Of a stretch of 40,678 bases of DNA, positions 26,708 through 33,758 are shown in pieces. Under the pieces are notes generated by a model, which made no database searches, had not been told where the DNA came from, and saw only the letters and a list, made by a program, of their open reading frames with translations. The stretch covers positions 1 through 40,678 of the forward strand of contig NZ_FNDD01000041.1 of the NCBI RefSeq assembly GCF_900100015.1, read 5' to 3'. Position 1 is the stretch's first letter. Each line of letters starts with the position of its first letter. Both the position numbers and the translations under genes were made by a program. This DNA comes from Vibrio xiamenensis (GTDB lineage Bacteria > Pseudomonadota > Gammaproteobacteria > Enterobacterales > Vibrionaceae).

Positions 26708-26733
26708 TAATATGTTAACCCTCTAACATATTA
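26708..26733. promoter_or_regulatory. 26-bp dyad in the divergent promoter region
   Basis: TAATATGTTA-ACCCTC-TAACATATTA has perfect 10-bp arms and a 6-bp spacer. It lies in the 285-bp AT-rich gap (26600-26884) between the RpiR-type gene and the transport operon, 109 bp from the first start and 152 bp from the second. It is the obvious candidate operator for the RpiR protein, whose relatives bind inverted repeats as dimers. Confidence 0.6.
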
Positions 26734-26884
26734 AATAATTCACAATAAAACATAACGTTAGGGTAAAACTGTATATTAATGGAATAAATTTGGTCTATAA
26801 ATAAATAATCAAACGCACCAAATGTGGGAATCTTAAATTTAACAACACTATAAGAGTGCAATATTAAAATGAAAAGGAACATGG

Positions 26885-27760
26885 ATGATCGATTCATTAA
26901 ATAATCAATCTGAAGTCATTACGTCTGCTATCGCACAAAAAATTAAGGGATTAATTAGTGAGATTTCAGTTTCAGAAGCGCGAGTGGCGCAGTTTATTCT
27001 ACTCAACTTAGAACAAATCAGTTTTGAAACTGGAGCTTCAATTGCTGAAAAGGCGGCCGTTAGCCAAATTACCGTCAGTCGTTTCTTAAAACGCGCGGGC
27101 TATCAGGGAATATCTGCGTTAAAAGAAGAGGTGAAGAAGGAGATCATCGCACAGAACTACACCGCCAGTAACGCATCGCTCGTCGACAGTTTTTATCGCC
27201 AGAGCTTGAAAAATGAAATGCAAATTCTGATGCGTATCTACGAACAGTTTGATAGTGATGCTTGGCAAAGCATCGTGGGGTGCGTTTCTTCGGCAAAAAA
27301 AGTCTATGTGACTGGCTTTCAGTCGATTCGTGGTATGGCGGAAGATACCGCTCGACGATTACTATTTGCTCGTGACAATGTCCAGTATTTATCTGCTCAT
27401 GACGGAATGCTCGCCGAATGGCTGGGATTAATTGAGCACCCTAGTAATCAAAAGCATTATGATGTGTTGATCATGCTCGACATTGTGCCTTACTCCGCCG
27501 AAAGCAGGTACTTATGCGAAGAAGCTCGTAAGCGCGGCATTCAACTAGTTTTAATCACCGACGAATTTTGCTATTGGGCCGAGGAATTTACGAGTCATGT
27601 TTTCCATACAAAATCTAAAGCTGGGTTATTTTTGGAGTCTAATTGGGGTATCGCCATGGTGACCAACATGCTTATCCATTGCATTGCACAAGAAACCCCA
27701 AATAGCGAACAAAGAGTGAAACGTTGGCAGATGCTATGCAAAGGTATGAACCTGTTTTAA
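26885..27760 (+). CDS. RpiR/MurR-family transcriptional regulator
   Basis: A 291-residue regulator with an N-terminal HTH_6 domain (about 10-90, including LSEARV-like ISVSEARVAQFILLNLEQIS and GASIAEKAAVSQITVSRFLK) and a SIS domain (about 120-260, KKVYVTGFQSIRGMAEDTAR) that in this family senses phosphosugars or related ligands. AAGGA is 7 nt before the ATG. It is divergent from the Pot-like/P1 peptidase operon, so it most likely controls that operon. Since the operon has no sugar enzyme, the SIS ligand may be a different metabolite. A large hairpin follows the gene. Confidence 0.88.
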   Translation: MIDSLNNQSEVITSAIAQKIKGLISEISVSEARVAQFILLNLEQISFETGASIAEKAAVSQITVSRFLKRAGYQGISALKEEVKKEIIAQNYTASNASLVDSFYRQSLKNEMQILMRIYEQFDSDAWQSIVGCVSSAKKVYVTGFQSIRGMAEDTARRLLFARDNVQYLSAHDGMLAEWLGLIEHPSNQKHYDVLIMLDIVPYSAESRYLCEEARKRGIQLVLITDEFCYWAEEFTSHVFHTKSKAGLFLESNWGIAMVTNMLIHCIAQETPNSEQRVKRWQMLCKGMNLF

Positions 27761-27808
27761 TTACGGCCAAATGATTGGGGAATCATCTATCAATTTTACA
27801 ATGTAAAT

Positions 27809-27850
27809 CCCTCACGCCATCGGCGCTGCCGACGCGTGCGGGGGTACTTT
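27809..27850. terminator. GC-rich hairpin between convergent rpiR-type gene and pncA
   Basis: CCC-T-CACGC ... TCGGC GCT GCCGA ... GCGTG-C-GGGG forms a long, slightly bulged stem followed by TACTTTTT. It ends the rightward regulator transcript and touches the pncA stop codon. Confidence 0.7.
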
Positions 27851-28471
27851 TTAATTCACGACTAATGACTCAGATTGAATCAAGATACAGCCAGCTTGCT
27901 GCATCTGCTCGAAAGCGTTATCGACATCACCTTCGCTCATATTGACACCGCGACACGCATCTTGAATGACCCATGTATTAAAACCGAGTTCAGCCGCATC
28001 TAACGCAGTAAATTTCACGCAATAATCGGTTGCTAGGCCAACGATATACACATCGGTCAGGCCTTTTTCGAGTAGGTAATCTGCCAAACCCGTGGCTTGC
28101 AAACGCTGATTATCAAAAAAGCCACTGTAGCTGTCGATATTCAAATTGGTACCTTTTTGCACCACATGATCGATAGCATGGGTATTCAGTTCAGCGATAA
28201 ACTCCGCGCCATAAGTCCCTTGTACGCAGTGATCTGGCCACATTACTTGAGGGCCACCATCAAGTTCGATTAACTCACCAGGCGTTTTGTTGTGTACCGA
28301 GGCAAAACTGGCGTGACCTTGTGGATGCCAATCTTGAGTGGCAATGACATGATCAAAATGTGGAAGCAACTTATTGATGATAGGAACAATTTGATCGCCT
28401 TGAGGTACAGGCAGAGCCCCTGAGGGCGAAAAATCGTTTTGTACATCAACTAAAATAAGCGTTTTAGTCAT
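27851..28471 (-). CDS. pncA: Nicotinamidase PncA
   Basis: A 206-residue cysteine hydrolase that deamidates nicotinamide to nicotinic acid. Catalytic triad positions are visible: Asp9 in LVDVQNDF, Lys106 in VVQKGTN and Cys151 in GLATDYCVKFTALDA. The metal site is TQDWHPQGH (Asp47, His49) with His81 in WPDHCVQG. Length and motifs match E. coli PncA. AAGGA is 7 nt before the ATG. It follows the Crp/Fnr-type gene by 66 bp on the same strand and may share its transcript. Together with pnuC and the phosphorylase upstream it would complete conversion of imported nicotinamide riboside to nicotinate. Confidence 0.93.
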   Translation of the reverse strand: MTKTLILVDVQNDFSPSGALPVPQGDQIVPIINKLLPHFDHVIATQDWHPQGHASFASVHNKTPGELIELDGGPQVMWPDHCVQGTYGAEFIAELNTHAIDHVVQKGTNLNIDSYSGFFDNQRLQATGLADYLLEKGLTDVYIVGLATDYCVKFTALDAAELGFNTWVIQDACRGVNMSEGDVDNAFEQMQQAGCILIQSESLVVN

Positions 28472-28537
28472 GGTAAATCCTTGTTGAACATGGGTGACGT
28501 AACACCATAAATTCGGTTATTGGCGCTCTTGTCCGTG

Positions 28538-29227
28538 CTACTCGAGATTGATTTTATCATCGAGAAACGCTTTCAGCTTAAGCGGATCCGAAATGGTTAA
28601 ATGATTGTCGTGTTTTTCGACTAGCCCTCGCTCAAGCAACGCCTTCACTGCACGGCGATAAACTCGGCTGGTGGTACCAAATCGCTCCGCTTCGCTGGTC
28701 ACGCGTTCAAAGCCGCCAAGGGCAACATTGCTTTGATGCCGAATCCATAAATCGTGGGCGATATTATACATGATGGGCCTGAGCAGTCGCTGAGTATAGA
28801 TATCTAATGAATCTTGATAATCTTCAGCCAATGCACAGGCGAAGAACATTGTTAGTTGCGGATGATGAATCATGGTTTGCGATAGGCGCGCAGCAGAGAT
28901 GACTGAAACATCAATTTCTTCTTCCGCCACCACATTCCACTGGCATACAGTTTGGGTAAAAAATTCCATTTCGCCAAAAATATGGTCATCACACTGCGCT
29001 TCGCCAAGTTGAAAACGCTTACCGCTTGCGACGGTAATATTCATCGACACACGACCCACTGAGACGATATACAAATGATCAACTTGCTGACCTTGAGTCA
29101 ACAAAGATTCACCTGCAGCAAAGCGTCTTTGGGCGACACAACAATCAGCTAACGCCTTCTTAAACAGCGGAAGATGAGTAGTTAAATAGCGATAAAAACG
29201 TGTGTTTTCATGCGGTTGAACTTGCAT
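28538..29227 (-). CDS. Crp/Fnr-family transcriptional regulator
   Basis: A 229-residue protein with an N-terminal cyclic-nucleotide-binding-type beta roll (about 15-115: FAAGESLLTQGQQVDHLYIV and FGEMEFFTQ), a dimer helix and a C-terminal winged helix (about 170-215, TTSRVYRRAVKALLERGLVE). No Fnr-type cysteine cluster is seen, and the phosphate-binding cassette differs from CRP, so cAMP binding is doubtful. It lies between the pnuC-phosphorylase pair and pncA, all leftward, so it may regulate NAD-precursor use; that is inference from position only. Confidence 0.82.
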   Translation of the reverse strand: MQVQPHENTRFYRYLTTHLPLFKKALADCCVAQRRFAAGESLLTQGQQVDHLYIVSVGRVSMNITVASGKRFQLGEAQCDDHIFGEMEFFTQTVCQWNVVAEEEIDVSVISAARLSQTMIHHPQLTMFFACALAEDYQDSLDIYTQRLLRPIMYNIAHDLWIRHQSNVALGGFERVTSEAERFGTTSRVYRRAVKALLERGLVEKHDNHLTISDPLKLKAFLDDKINLE

Positions 29228-29322
29228 ATCGGTTTGTCATCCTTTTCATCGATAGCGTTCTAGCTTACAAGGTCAGCAGCGCCTGAGTCTATTGTCAATT
29301 CAGTCAATCTGGCCTGACACAA

Positions 29323-29359
29323 CACTGCGAGTCACCACTTGCGTTTGGGACTCGCAGTG
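29323..29359 (-). terminator. Hairpin after the nucleoside phosphorylase gene
   Basis: CACTGCGAGTC and GACTCGCAGTG form a perfect 11-bp stem with a 15-nt loop starting 6 bp after the stop. On the minus strand it is followed by TTGTGT, a weak U-tract. Confidence 0.6.
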
Positions 29360-29365
29360 CAGTTT

Positions 29366-30097
29366 TTATCGCTTCGCCACCAACGCATGCAATGCGGTCA
29401 AAGCAGAAAGTTTTTCACCTTGAGCCATATGAGCTTCCGCCTGATTAAATTGACTAATGCCTTGTTGAACATCCTGTTCATACAAAACCACATTATTGAG
29501 TACTGACGCAACATTCAAGCCGCGATAGCGCCCGACTGCCAATAGCGCTGCGGTTTCCATATCTGCTGCCAGTACGCCTCGTTGGTGCCAAAATTGACAA
29601 ATTTGCGCTTCTTCATCCGTGTAAAAGCTGTCATGAGAGCGCACCAAACCAAGATGATACGCCGCGCCAATTTGCTGAGCCGCGTTGACCAAGCCTAAAC
29701 TCAGCTCAAGGCTTGCAACCGCGGGAAAGCTTTGAGGTAAATAACTCAGCGAACCGCCGTCATCACGTACAGCGCCCTCTGCAATCACCAGTTCACCTAG
29801 CGCTACCTGTGGTTGCAACGCCCCCGCAGAGCCAACGCGAACAATACTTTTCGCTCCGCACTGCTTAAGCTCTTCAAGCGCAATCAACAGCGACGGCGCA
29901 CCAATGCCAGTGCTGCATAGCGTCACCTCTTGGCCCTGAAACCAAGCGCGGTAAAGGTGAAACTCGCGATTGGTCGCCAGATGCTCTGCTTCATCACACC
30001 AACTGGCGATACGCTCAGCACGTGCGGGATCTCCACAGACGATCACTCGTTCGGCAACCTGTGCGCCTTGAACACTGATATGCGGTTGAATACTCAC
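29366..30097 (-). CDS. Nucleoside phosphorylase (PNP/UDP family)
   Basis: A 243-residue enzyme of the Udp/DeoD-type nucleoside phosphorylase family. Landmarks are VIVCGDPARAERIA (phosphate loop, about 19-32), STGIGAPSLLIALEEL, IVRVGSAGALQP (about 85-96) and VLAADMETAALLAVG, with the Met-Glu that contacts the ribose. Its start overlaps the stop of pnuC by 4 bp (ATGA), so the two are coupled. The reaction is phosphorolysis of a nucleoside to base plus ribose 1-phosphate. Because of the PnuC coupling, nicotinamide riboside is the likely in vivo substrate, although uridine or purine nucleosides cannot be excluded. Confidence 0.85.
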   Translation of the reverse strand: MSIQPHISVQGAQVAERVIVCGDPARAERIASWCDEAEHLATNREFHLYRAWFQGQEVTLCSTGIGAPSLLIALEELKQCGAKSIVRVGSAGALQPQVALGELVIAEGAVRDDGGSLSYLPQSFPAVASLELSLGLVNAAQQIGAAYHLGLVRSHDSFYTDEEAQICQFWHQRGVLAADMETAALLAVGRYRGLNVASVLNNVVLYEQDVQQGISQFNQAEAHMAQGEKLSALTALHALVAKR

Positions 30098-30831
30098 AAT
30101 GCAGGCTCCTGCTGTTTGTATTCACTTTTATTGGCCTTTGCGGTTTGCATCCACTCTTTGGTCCCGTTGAGTGCAATAAACAGCAAAATCACATATTCAA
30201 TCGACATCGCATACACACCTTGGGCGGCATAGACACCAACACTGATAATGTTAATGACCACCCACAAAATCCAGTTCTCAACGTATTTTCGCGTCATCAA
30301 AATTTGCGCCACAATCGACAATACCGTCATGGCTGCGTCCCAAAACGGGAAAGCATCTGGGTCGAGCGCGCCAAGAGTAATCGATGAACCGAAAGCGTTC
30401 ATCACCGCAACCGACAAAGCGGCTAACGCTGAGAAAAACGGATCAATAAAAATAGTCAGTAATACAATTGCGACCGCGCTGATGATTGAGGTTTTTACCA
30501 GTTTATCTTTACTCAGCCAGCGAACTTGCAGCGCTTCGCCGTCCATCGCATCGGGTCGAGTCCACGCATACCAACCATAAATGTTGGCGCAGAAGAAAAA
30601 CAGTTGCAGAATCAGCAATCCATACAGCTGAATTTGGTAGAAAATAATCGCAAATAAAGTGACATTAATCAGTCCAAACAAATAGTTAATGTTCTTTTCT
30701 TTACTCGCATACCAAATGCAGAGCAAACCAAACAGTGTGCCTACCATCTCTATCCATGACATTGCGTAGCCGCCGCCAATCGGAATATTGACCAAGGTAT
30801 TATTGATGTCGAACCATGAAGTTATATCCAT
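30094..30831 (-). CDS. pnuC: PnuC nicotinamide riboside transporter
   Basis: A 245-residue inner-membrane protein with about seven transmembrane segments. Family signatures are ETVGTLFGLLCIWYASKEKN-like WIEMVGTLFGLLCIWYASKE, INYLFGLINVTLFAIIFYQ, NIYGWYAWTRPD and ENWILWVVINIISVGVYA with its W..WV..N substrate motif. PnuC proteins mediate facilitated uptake of nicotinamide riboside (some homologues of other vitamins). Here the pairing with a nucleoside phosphorylase and nearby pncA favours nicotinamide riboside. An AAGGAAAAGGG ribosome-binding region precedes the ATG. It is divergent from the DJ-1 gene. Confidence 0.9.
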   Translation of the reverse strand: MDITSWFDINNTLVNIPIGGGYAMSWIEMVGTLFGLLCIWYASKEKNINYLFGLINVTLFAIIFYQIQLYGLLILQLFFFCANIYGWYAWTRPDAMDGEALQVRWLSKDKLVKTSIISAVAIVLLTIFIDPFFSALAALSVAVMNAFGSSITLGALDPDAFPFWDAAMTVLSIVAQILMTRKYVENWILWVVINIISVGVYAAQGVYAMSIEYVILLFIALNGTKEWMQTAKANKSEYKQQEPAL

Positions 30832-30934
30832 ATTTATGCCCTTTTCCTTTTATCAAGCTGTATCGAACATAACCAGAATGCGAAACTCAGCAACGGACAT
30901 TTGTCCCTTTTAGCTGGTCACAGATCATATTTTG

Positions 30935-30951
30935 TAACAATAACATTGTTA
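30935..30951. promoter_or_regulatory. Inverted repeat between pnuC and the DJ-1-type gene
   Basis: TAACAAT-AAC-ATTGTTA is a perfect 7-bp-arm dyad in the 231-bp divergent gap, 104 bp upstream of pnuC. It is a candidate operator, possibly for the Crp/Fnr-type protein, though it does not look like the CRP consensus TGTGA-N6-TCACA. Confidence 0.4.
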
Positions 30952-31062
30952 AGCGTCGCAATTGTTGTCGCCAGCGCGCCGCTTTTTAGGCAAATTGAAG
31001 GGCACACCACCAGCCGTGATTCACTACATAACACCACTGCCAAGCGTTAAGGATAACCACAC

Positions 31063-31665
31063 ATGCACATTTCGATTCTCACTTTTGATGGTTTTAACGA
31101 ACTCGACTCAATGATCGCCCTTGGCATACTCAGCCGAGCCAAACAGGACCACTGGAAAATTCACATCGCCTGCCCTACGCCAACAGTGTCGTCGATGAAC
31201 CAGTTAGTTATAGAGCGCCAGGATAGCATTGAACAAGCTAACCATGCCGATGTTGTGATCATCGGCAGCGGTACTCGCACACGTGACGTGGTCAAAGATC
31301 AAGCCATTATGGACCGCCTCAAGCTCGACCCCAATCGCCAACTTATCGCGACACAATGCTCCGGAGCGCTCGTGATGAGTAAACTTGGCTTACTGGCCCA
31401 AATGCCAGTGTGCACCGATACCACGACGGCTCCTTGGTTAATTGATAGCGATATTGAGGTGCTCAACCAAGCATTTTACGCACGGGGAAATATCGCCAGC
31501 GCTGGCGGTTGCCTCGCTTCGACCTATCTCGCGGCGTGGGTTATCGCCAAAGTTCGCGATACAGAAGCGGCACAAGCCGCCATTGAGTACGTTGCACCCG
31601 TGGGTGAAAAGGCGCAATATGTCGAGCGCGTTATGACGCATATCACGCCATACCTAGGCAATTAG
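31063..31665 (+). CDS. DJ-1/PfpI family protein
   Basis: A 200-residue class I glutamine-amidotransferase-like protein. It has FDGFNELD near residue 8-15 (Glu13 matching the acidic partner of the family), IIGSGTRT at about 66-73, and the nucleophile elbow ATQCSGALVMSKLGLL with Cys99. A later histidine of the triad is not obvious, so hydrolase, glyoxalase or chaperone activity cannot be chosen. AAGGA is about 9 nt before the ATG. It is followed after 64 bp by an LpdD-like gene on the same strand, with which it probably forms an operon. Confidence 0.85.
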   Translation: MHISILTFDGFNELDSMIALGILSRAKQDHWKIHIACPTPTVSSMNQLVIERQDSIEQANHADVVIIGSGTRTRDVVKDQAIMDRLKLDPNRQLIATQCSGALVMSKLGLLAQMPVCTDTTTAPWLIDSDIEVLNQAFYARGNIASAGGCLASTYLAAWVIAKVRDTEAAQAAIEYVAPVGEKAQYVERVMTHITPYLGN

Positions 31666-31729
31666 TACACCTTGGTCATTAACCCAACCTAATTTGGCTC
31701 ATTGAGTTCAATCGAGCAGAGTAACAACA

Positions 31730-32122
31730 ATGACATCGATGCATTTTTCAATATCACTTGCTCAGCAAAAACTGCAGCTTGTGGCGACATCGCTCGGTCG
31801 CGACATGAACATTGCGCTTTTTGGTGGCGATCGCGCGCATATTGGCGCCATGGCGCTGGCACAAAACAGACCCAGTTTACAGACGCCCGGCAAAGTCAGT
31901 GCATCGACCTCGGTCATCACCGTGTGTGGGCATAAAGAAGATCAACTCGCCAAATACGTCGCAGAACAAGTCGCAGTAAAAATCGACGCGATTGTCACGG
32001 TTAGCTGTGGTATCCACTTTGATGACATTGATGATGCGACGCTCAACGCGATCCCCACAGCAGTGGACTCGCTTATCAACCAACTGTTTGACGCCATTGA
32101 CGCTCAAAAACGTCAAGATTGA
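31730..32122 (+). CDS. LpdD-like small protein (prenyl-flavin chaperone-like domain)
   Basis: A 130-residue cytoplasmic protein. The run GRDMNIALFGGDRAHIGAMA, then HKEDQLAKYVAEQVA and IVTVSCGIHFDDIDDATLNA, follows the layout of LpdD of lactobacilli (GYDLLV.VTGG..PHIG..., then ..TAGIH.....A...). LpdD-like proteins accompany UbiD-type gallate or protocatechuate decarboxylases and are thought to help with prenylated FMN. No ubiD or ubiX is in the window. The start may also be the ATG at 31739. Its last 10 bp overlap the end of ctaA on the opposite strand. Confidence 0.65.
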   Translation: MTSMHFSISLAQQKLQLVATSLGRDMNIALFGGDRAHIGAMALAQNRPSLQTPGKVSASTSVITVCGHKEDQLAKYVAEQVAVKIDAIVTVSCGIHFDDIDDATLNAIPTAVDSLINQLFDAIDAQKRQD

Positions 32123-33129
32123 TAAGCGTTATGCGAAGAGAAGCGAGAGTGAGCCTGCCAAGTCAGCCAATTGACATAAACGGTCATAACCAGCAGTAAC
32201 GCGGCCACCAAGTTATGCCCAACCGCGGTCAACAGCGGCAAACTGAACACAACGTTACTGATCCCTAGCCCAATTTGGCTTATCAGCAGCAGGAACAAAC
32301 TCAGTGCGCAGCGACGAGCTAATGGGCTGGCCTGACGCCACAACTGCACGCACAATCCCAATATCACCACACTCACCAGTAAAGCGCCCAAGCGATGGGT
32401 AAAATGAATTGTCATTCGCGCGCCATAATCCAAGGTGCCAAATTCATAGTTACCATGAGCTGGTGGGTTTAGAGAAAACGCGCCGTCAAAGTCGAGAAAT
32501 CGGCTCCATGACCCCTCGCAAAACGGCAATTCACTGCACATAAACGCCGCATAATTTGCTGAAGTCCAGCCACCAAGAGCGATTTGCGTCAACACCGTTA
32601 CCAACGCCAACGGAGCGAGCCACACAAGACCAAAATGAGCTGAAAACGCCTTATGAGCTTGGCTGTGCTCATTACTGCGCCAATAGAGCAAGCACGTTAG
32701 GCACAACAAACTGAATCCGCCCAACAGATGACCAAGTACCACCAAAGGATGCAATTTAAGCGTCACCGTCCACATGCCAAGCAGGGATTGAAAGACAACC
32801 ACAGCGCACAGCGCTATCGGTAATAATTTACCAACCAATGCCCGTTTTAAGGCGATCGCACTGACCGCAAAAATGCATACGCCCAGCAACGCAGCAAAGT
32901 AACGATGTATCATTTCAAGCCAAGCTTTATGAGGTTCGAGTTGTACAGCGGGAAACAAGTGCTGCGCACGCTGAATATCGCTTGGCTGTTGAGGTACACT
33001 CAACTGTCCATAGCAGCCGGGCCAGTCCGGGCAACCTAATCCTGCGTCAGATAAACGAGTGTAAGCTCCGAGCACAATCACGGTTAAGGTCAGCACAATA
33101 CTGAATTTCACTAACCAAGTGAACGGCAT
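32113..33129 (-). CDS. ctaA: Heme A synthase CtaA (COX15 family)
   Basis: A 338-residue polytopic inner-membrane enzyme with about eight transmembrane segments, converting heme O to heme A for the oxidase encoded alongside. Visible signatures are GAYTRLSDAGLGCPDWPGCYG near the start, a glutamate-histidine pair EMIHRYFAALLGV, GHLLGGFSLL, IHFTHRLGALLVSV and AVGHNLVAALLLV, which supply the heme histidines. I start at ATG 33129 with AGGGA 5 nt upstream; the frame to 33183 adds 18 residues with no support. It is the last gene of the cox cluster, 80 bp after the SCO-like gene. The partner heme O synthase (cyoE/ctaB) is not adjacent. Confidence 0.92.
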   Translation of the reverse strand: MPFTWLVKFSIVLTLTVIVLGAYTRLSDAGLGCPDWPGCYGQLSVPQQPSDIQRAQHLFPAVQLEPHKAWLEMIHRYFAALLGVCIFAVSAIALKRALVGKLLPIALCAVVVFQSLLGMWTVTLKLHPLVVLGHLLGGFSLLCLTCLLYWRSNEHSQAHKAFSAHFGLVWLAPLALVTVLTQIALGGWTSANYAAFMCSELPFCEGSWSRFLDFDGAFSLNPPAHGNYEFGTLDYGARMTIHFTHRLGALLVSVVILGLCVQLWRQASPLARRCALSLFLLLISQIGLGISNVVFSLPLLTAVGHNLVAALLLVMTVYVNWLTWQAHSRFSSHNAYQS

Positions 33130-33209
33130 CTTTTCCCTCACTGTTTGCGAGCCCTGAATAAGCAAATCTGGACGGCTTAACAACCCACTAAGCTCAGACT
33201 TACTCTAGG

Positions 33210-33758
33210 TTAGCCCAAGCGCGATAGTTTGAGCATCTTACGTAAATCGGCCAATAAACCTTGGCTCTGTTCGACCAACTCTTCAGGCTGAGATAATTTT
33301 TGATAACGCATCACCAACTGGCCTAGAGGGTCAACAATCAGATATTCCGAGGCTTCAACCAATTCAAGAAACTGCGCCGATACTTCGATCGCTGTAACTT
33401 TGCGATCGTATAACTGAGCGAGATCGCTATCTGGCGTTACAAACACCACTGGCGCAACATTGTCTTGATACTTACCCAGAGCAACATGGCTTTGCTGCAG
33501 TAGATGCATCTGCTGCTGACAAATGGCGCCGCATTCGGCAGGCAGTACATAGCCGAGCTGCCATTGCTTGCTCGCAAATGGATTCGTCATCCCCAAAGTT
33601 TGATAAGTCACGCGCGGCTCAATTAATATGCCACGGTTAGTCACGCCAGGTTGATACCATTGATTGACTAAAATCGCTTTAGCCACAAATACAGGCACAG
33701 CGAATAACAGCACTAACCCGATAAGAATTAACCGTCCTTTGATAATGCGATTAGTCAT
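33210..33758 (-). CDS. SCO-like CxxxC membrane protein of the oxidase cluster
   Basis: A 182-residue protein with one N-terminal membrane anchor (about 8-30) and a periplasmic thioredoxin-like domain. Cys76 and Cys80 (AECGAICQ) form a CxxxC pair like the copper site of SCO/Cox assembly factors; VVFVTPDSD and EYLIVDPLGQLVMRY match strand regions of that fold. The distal histidine ligand of SCO is not obvious. It overlaps the surf1 stop by 8 bp, with AGGA 6 nt before the ATG. It probably acts in copper or thiol handling during oxidase assembly; this is inferred from motif and neighbours. Confidence 0.7.
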   Translation of the reverse strand: MTNRIIKGRLILIGLVLLFAVPVFVAKAILVNQWYQPGVTNRGILIEPRVTYQTLGMTNPFASKQWQLGYVLPAECGAICQQQMHLLQQSHVALGKYQDNVAPVVFVTPDSDLAQLYDRKVTAIEVSAQFLELVEASEYLIVDPLGQLVMRYQKLSQPEELVEQSQGLLADLRKMLKLSRLG

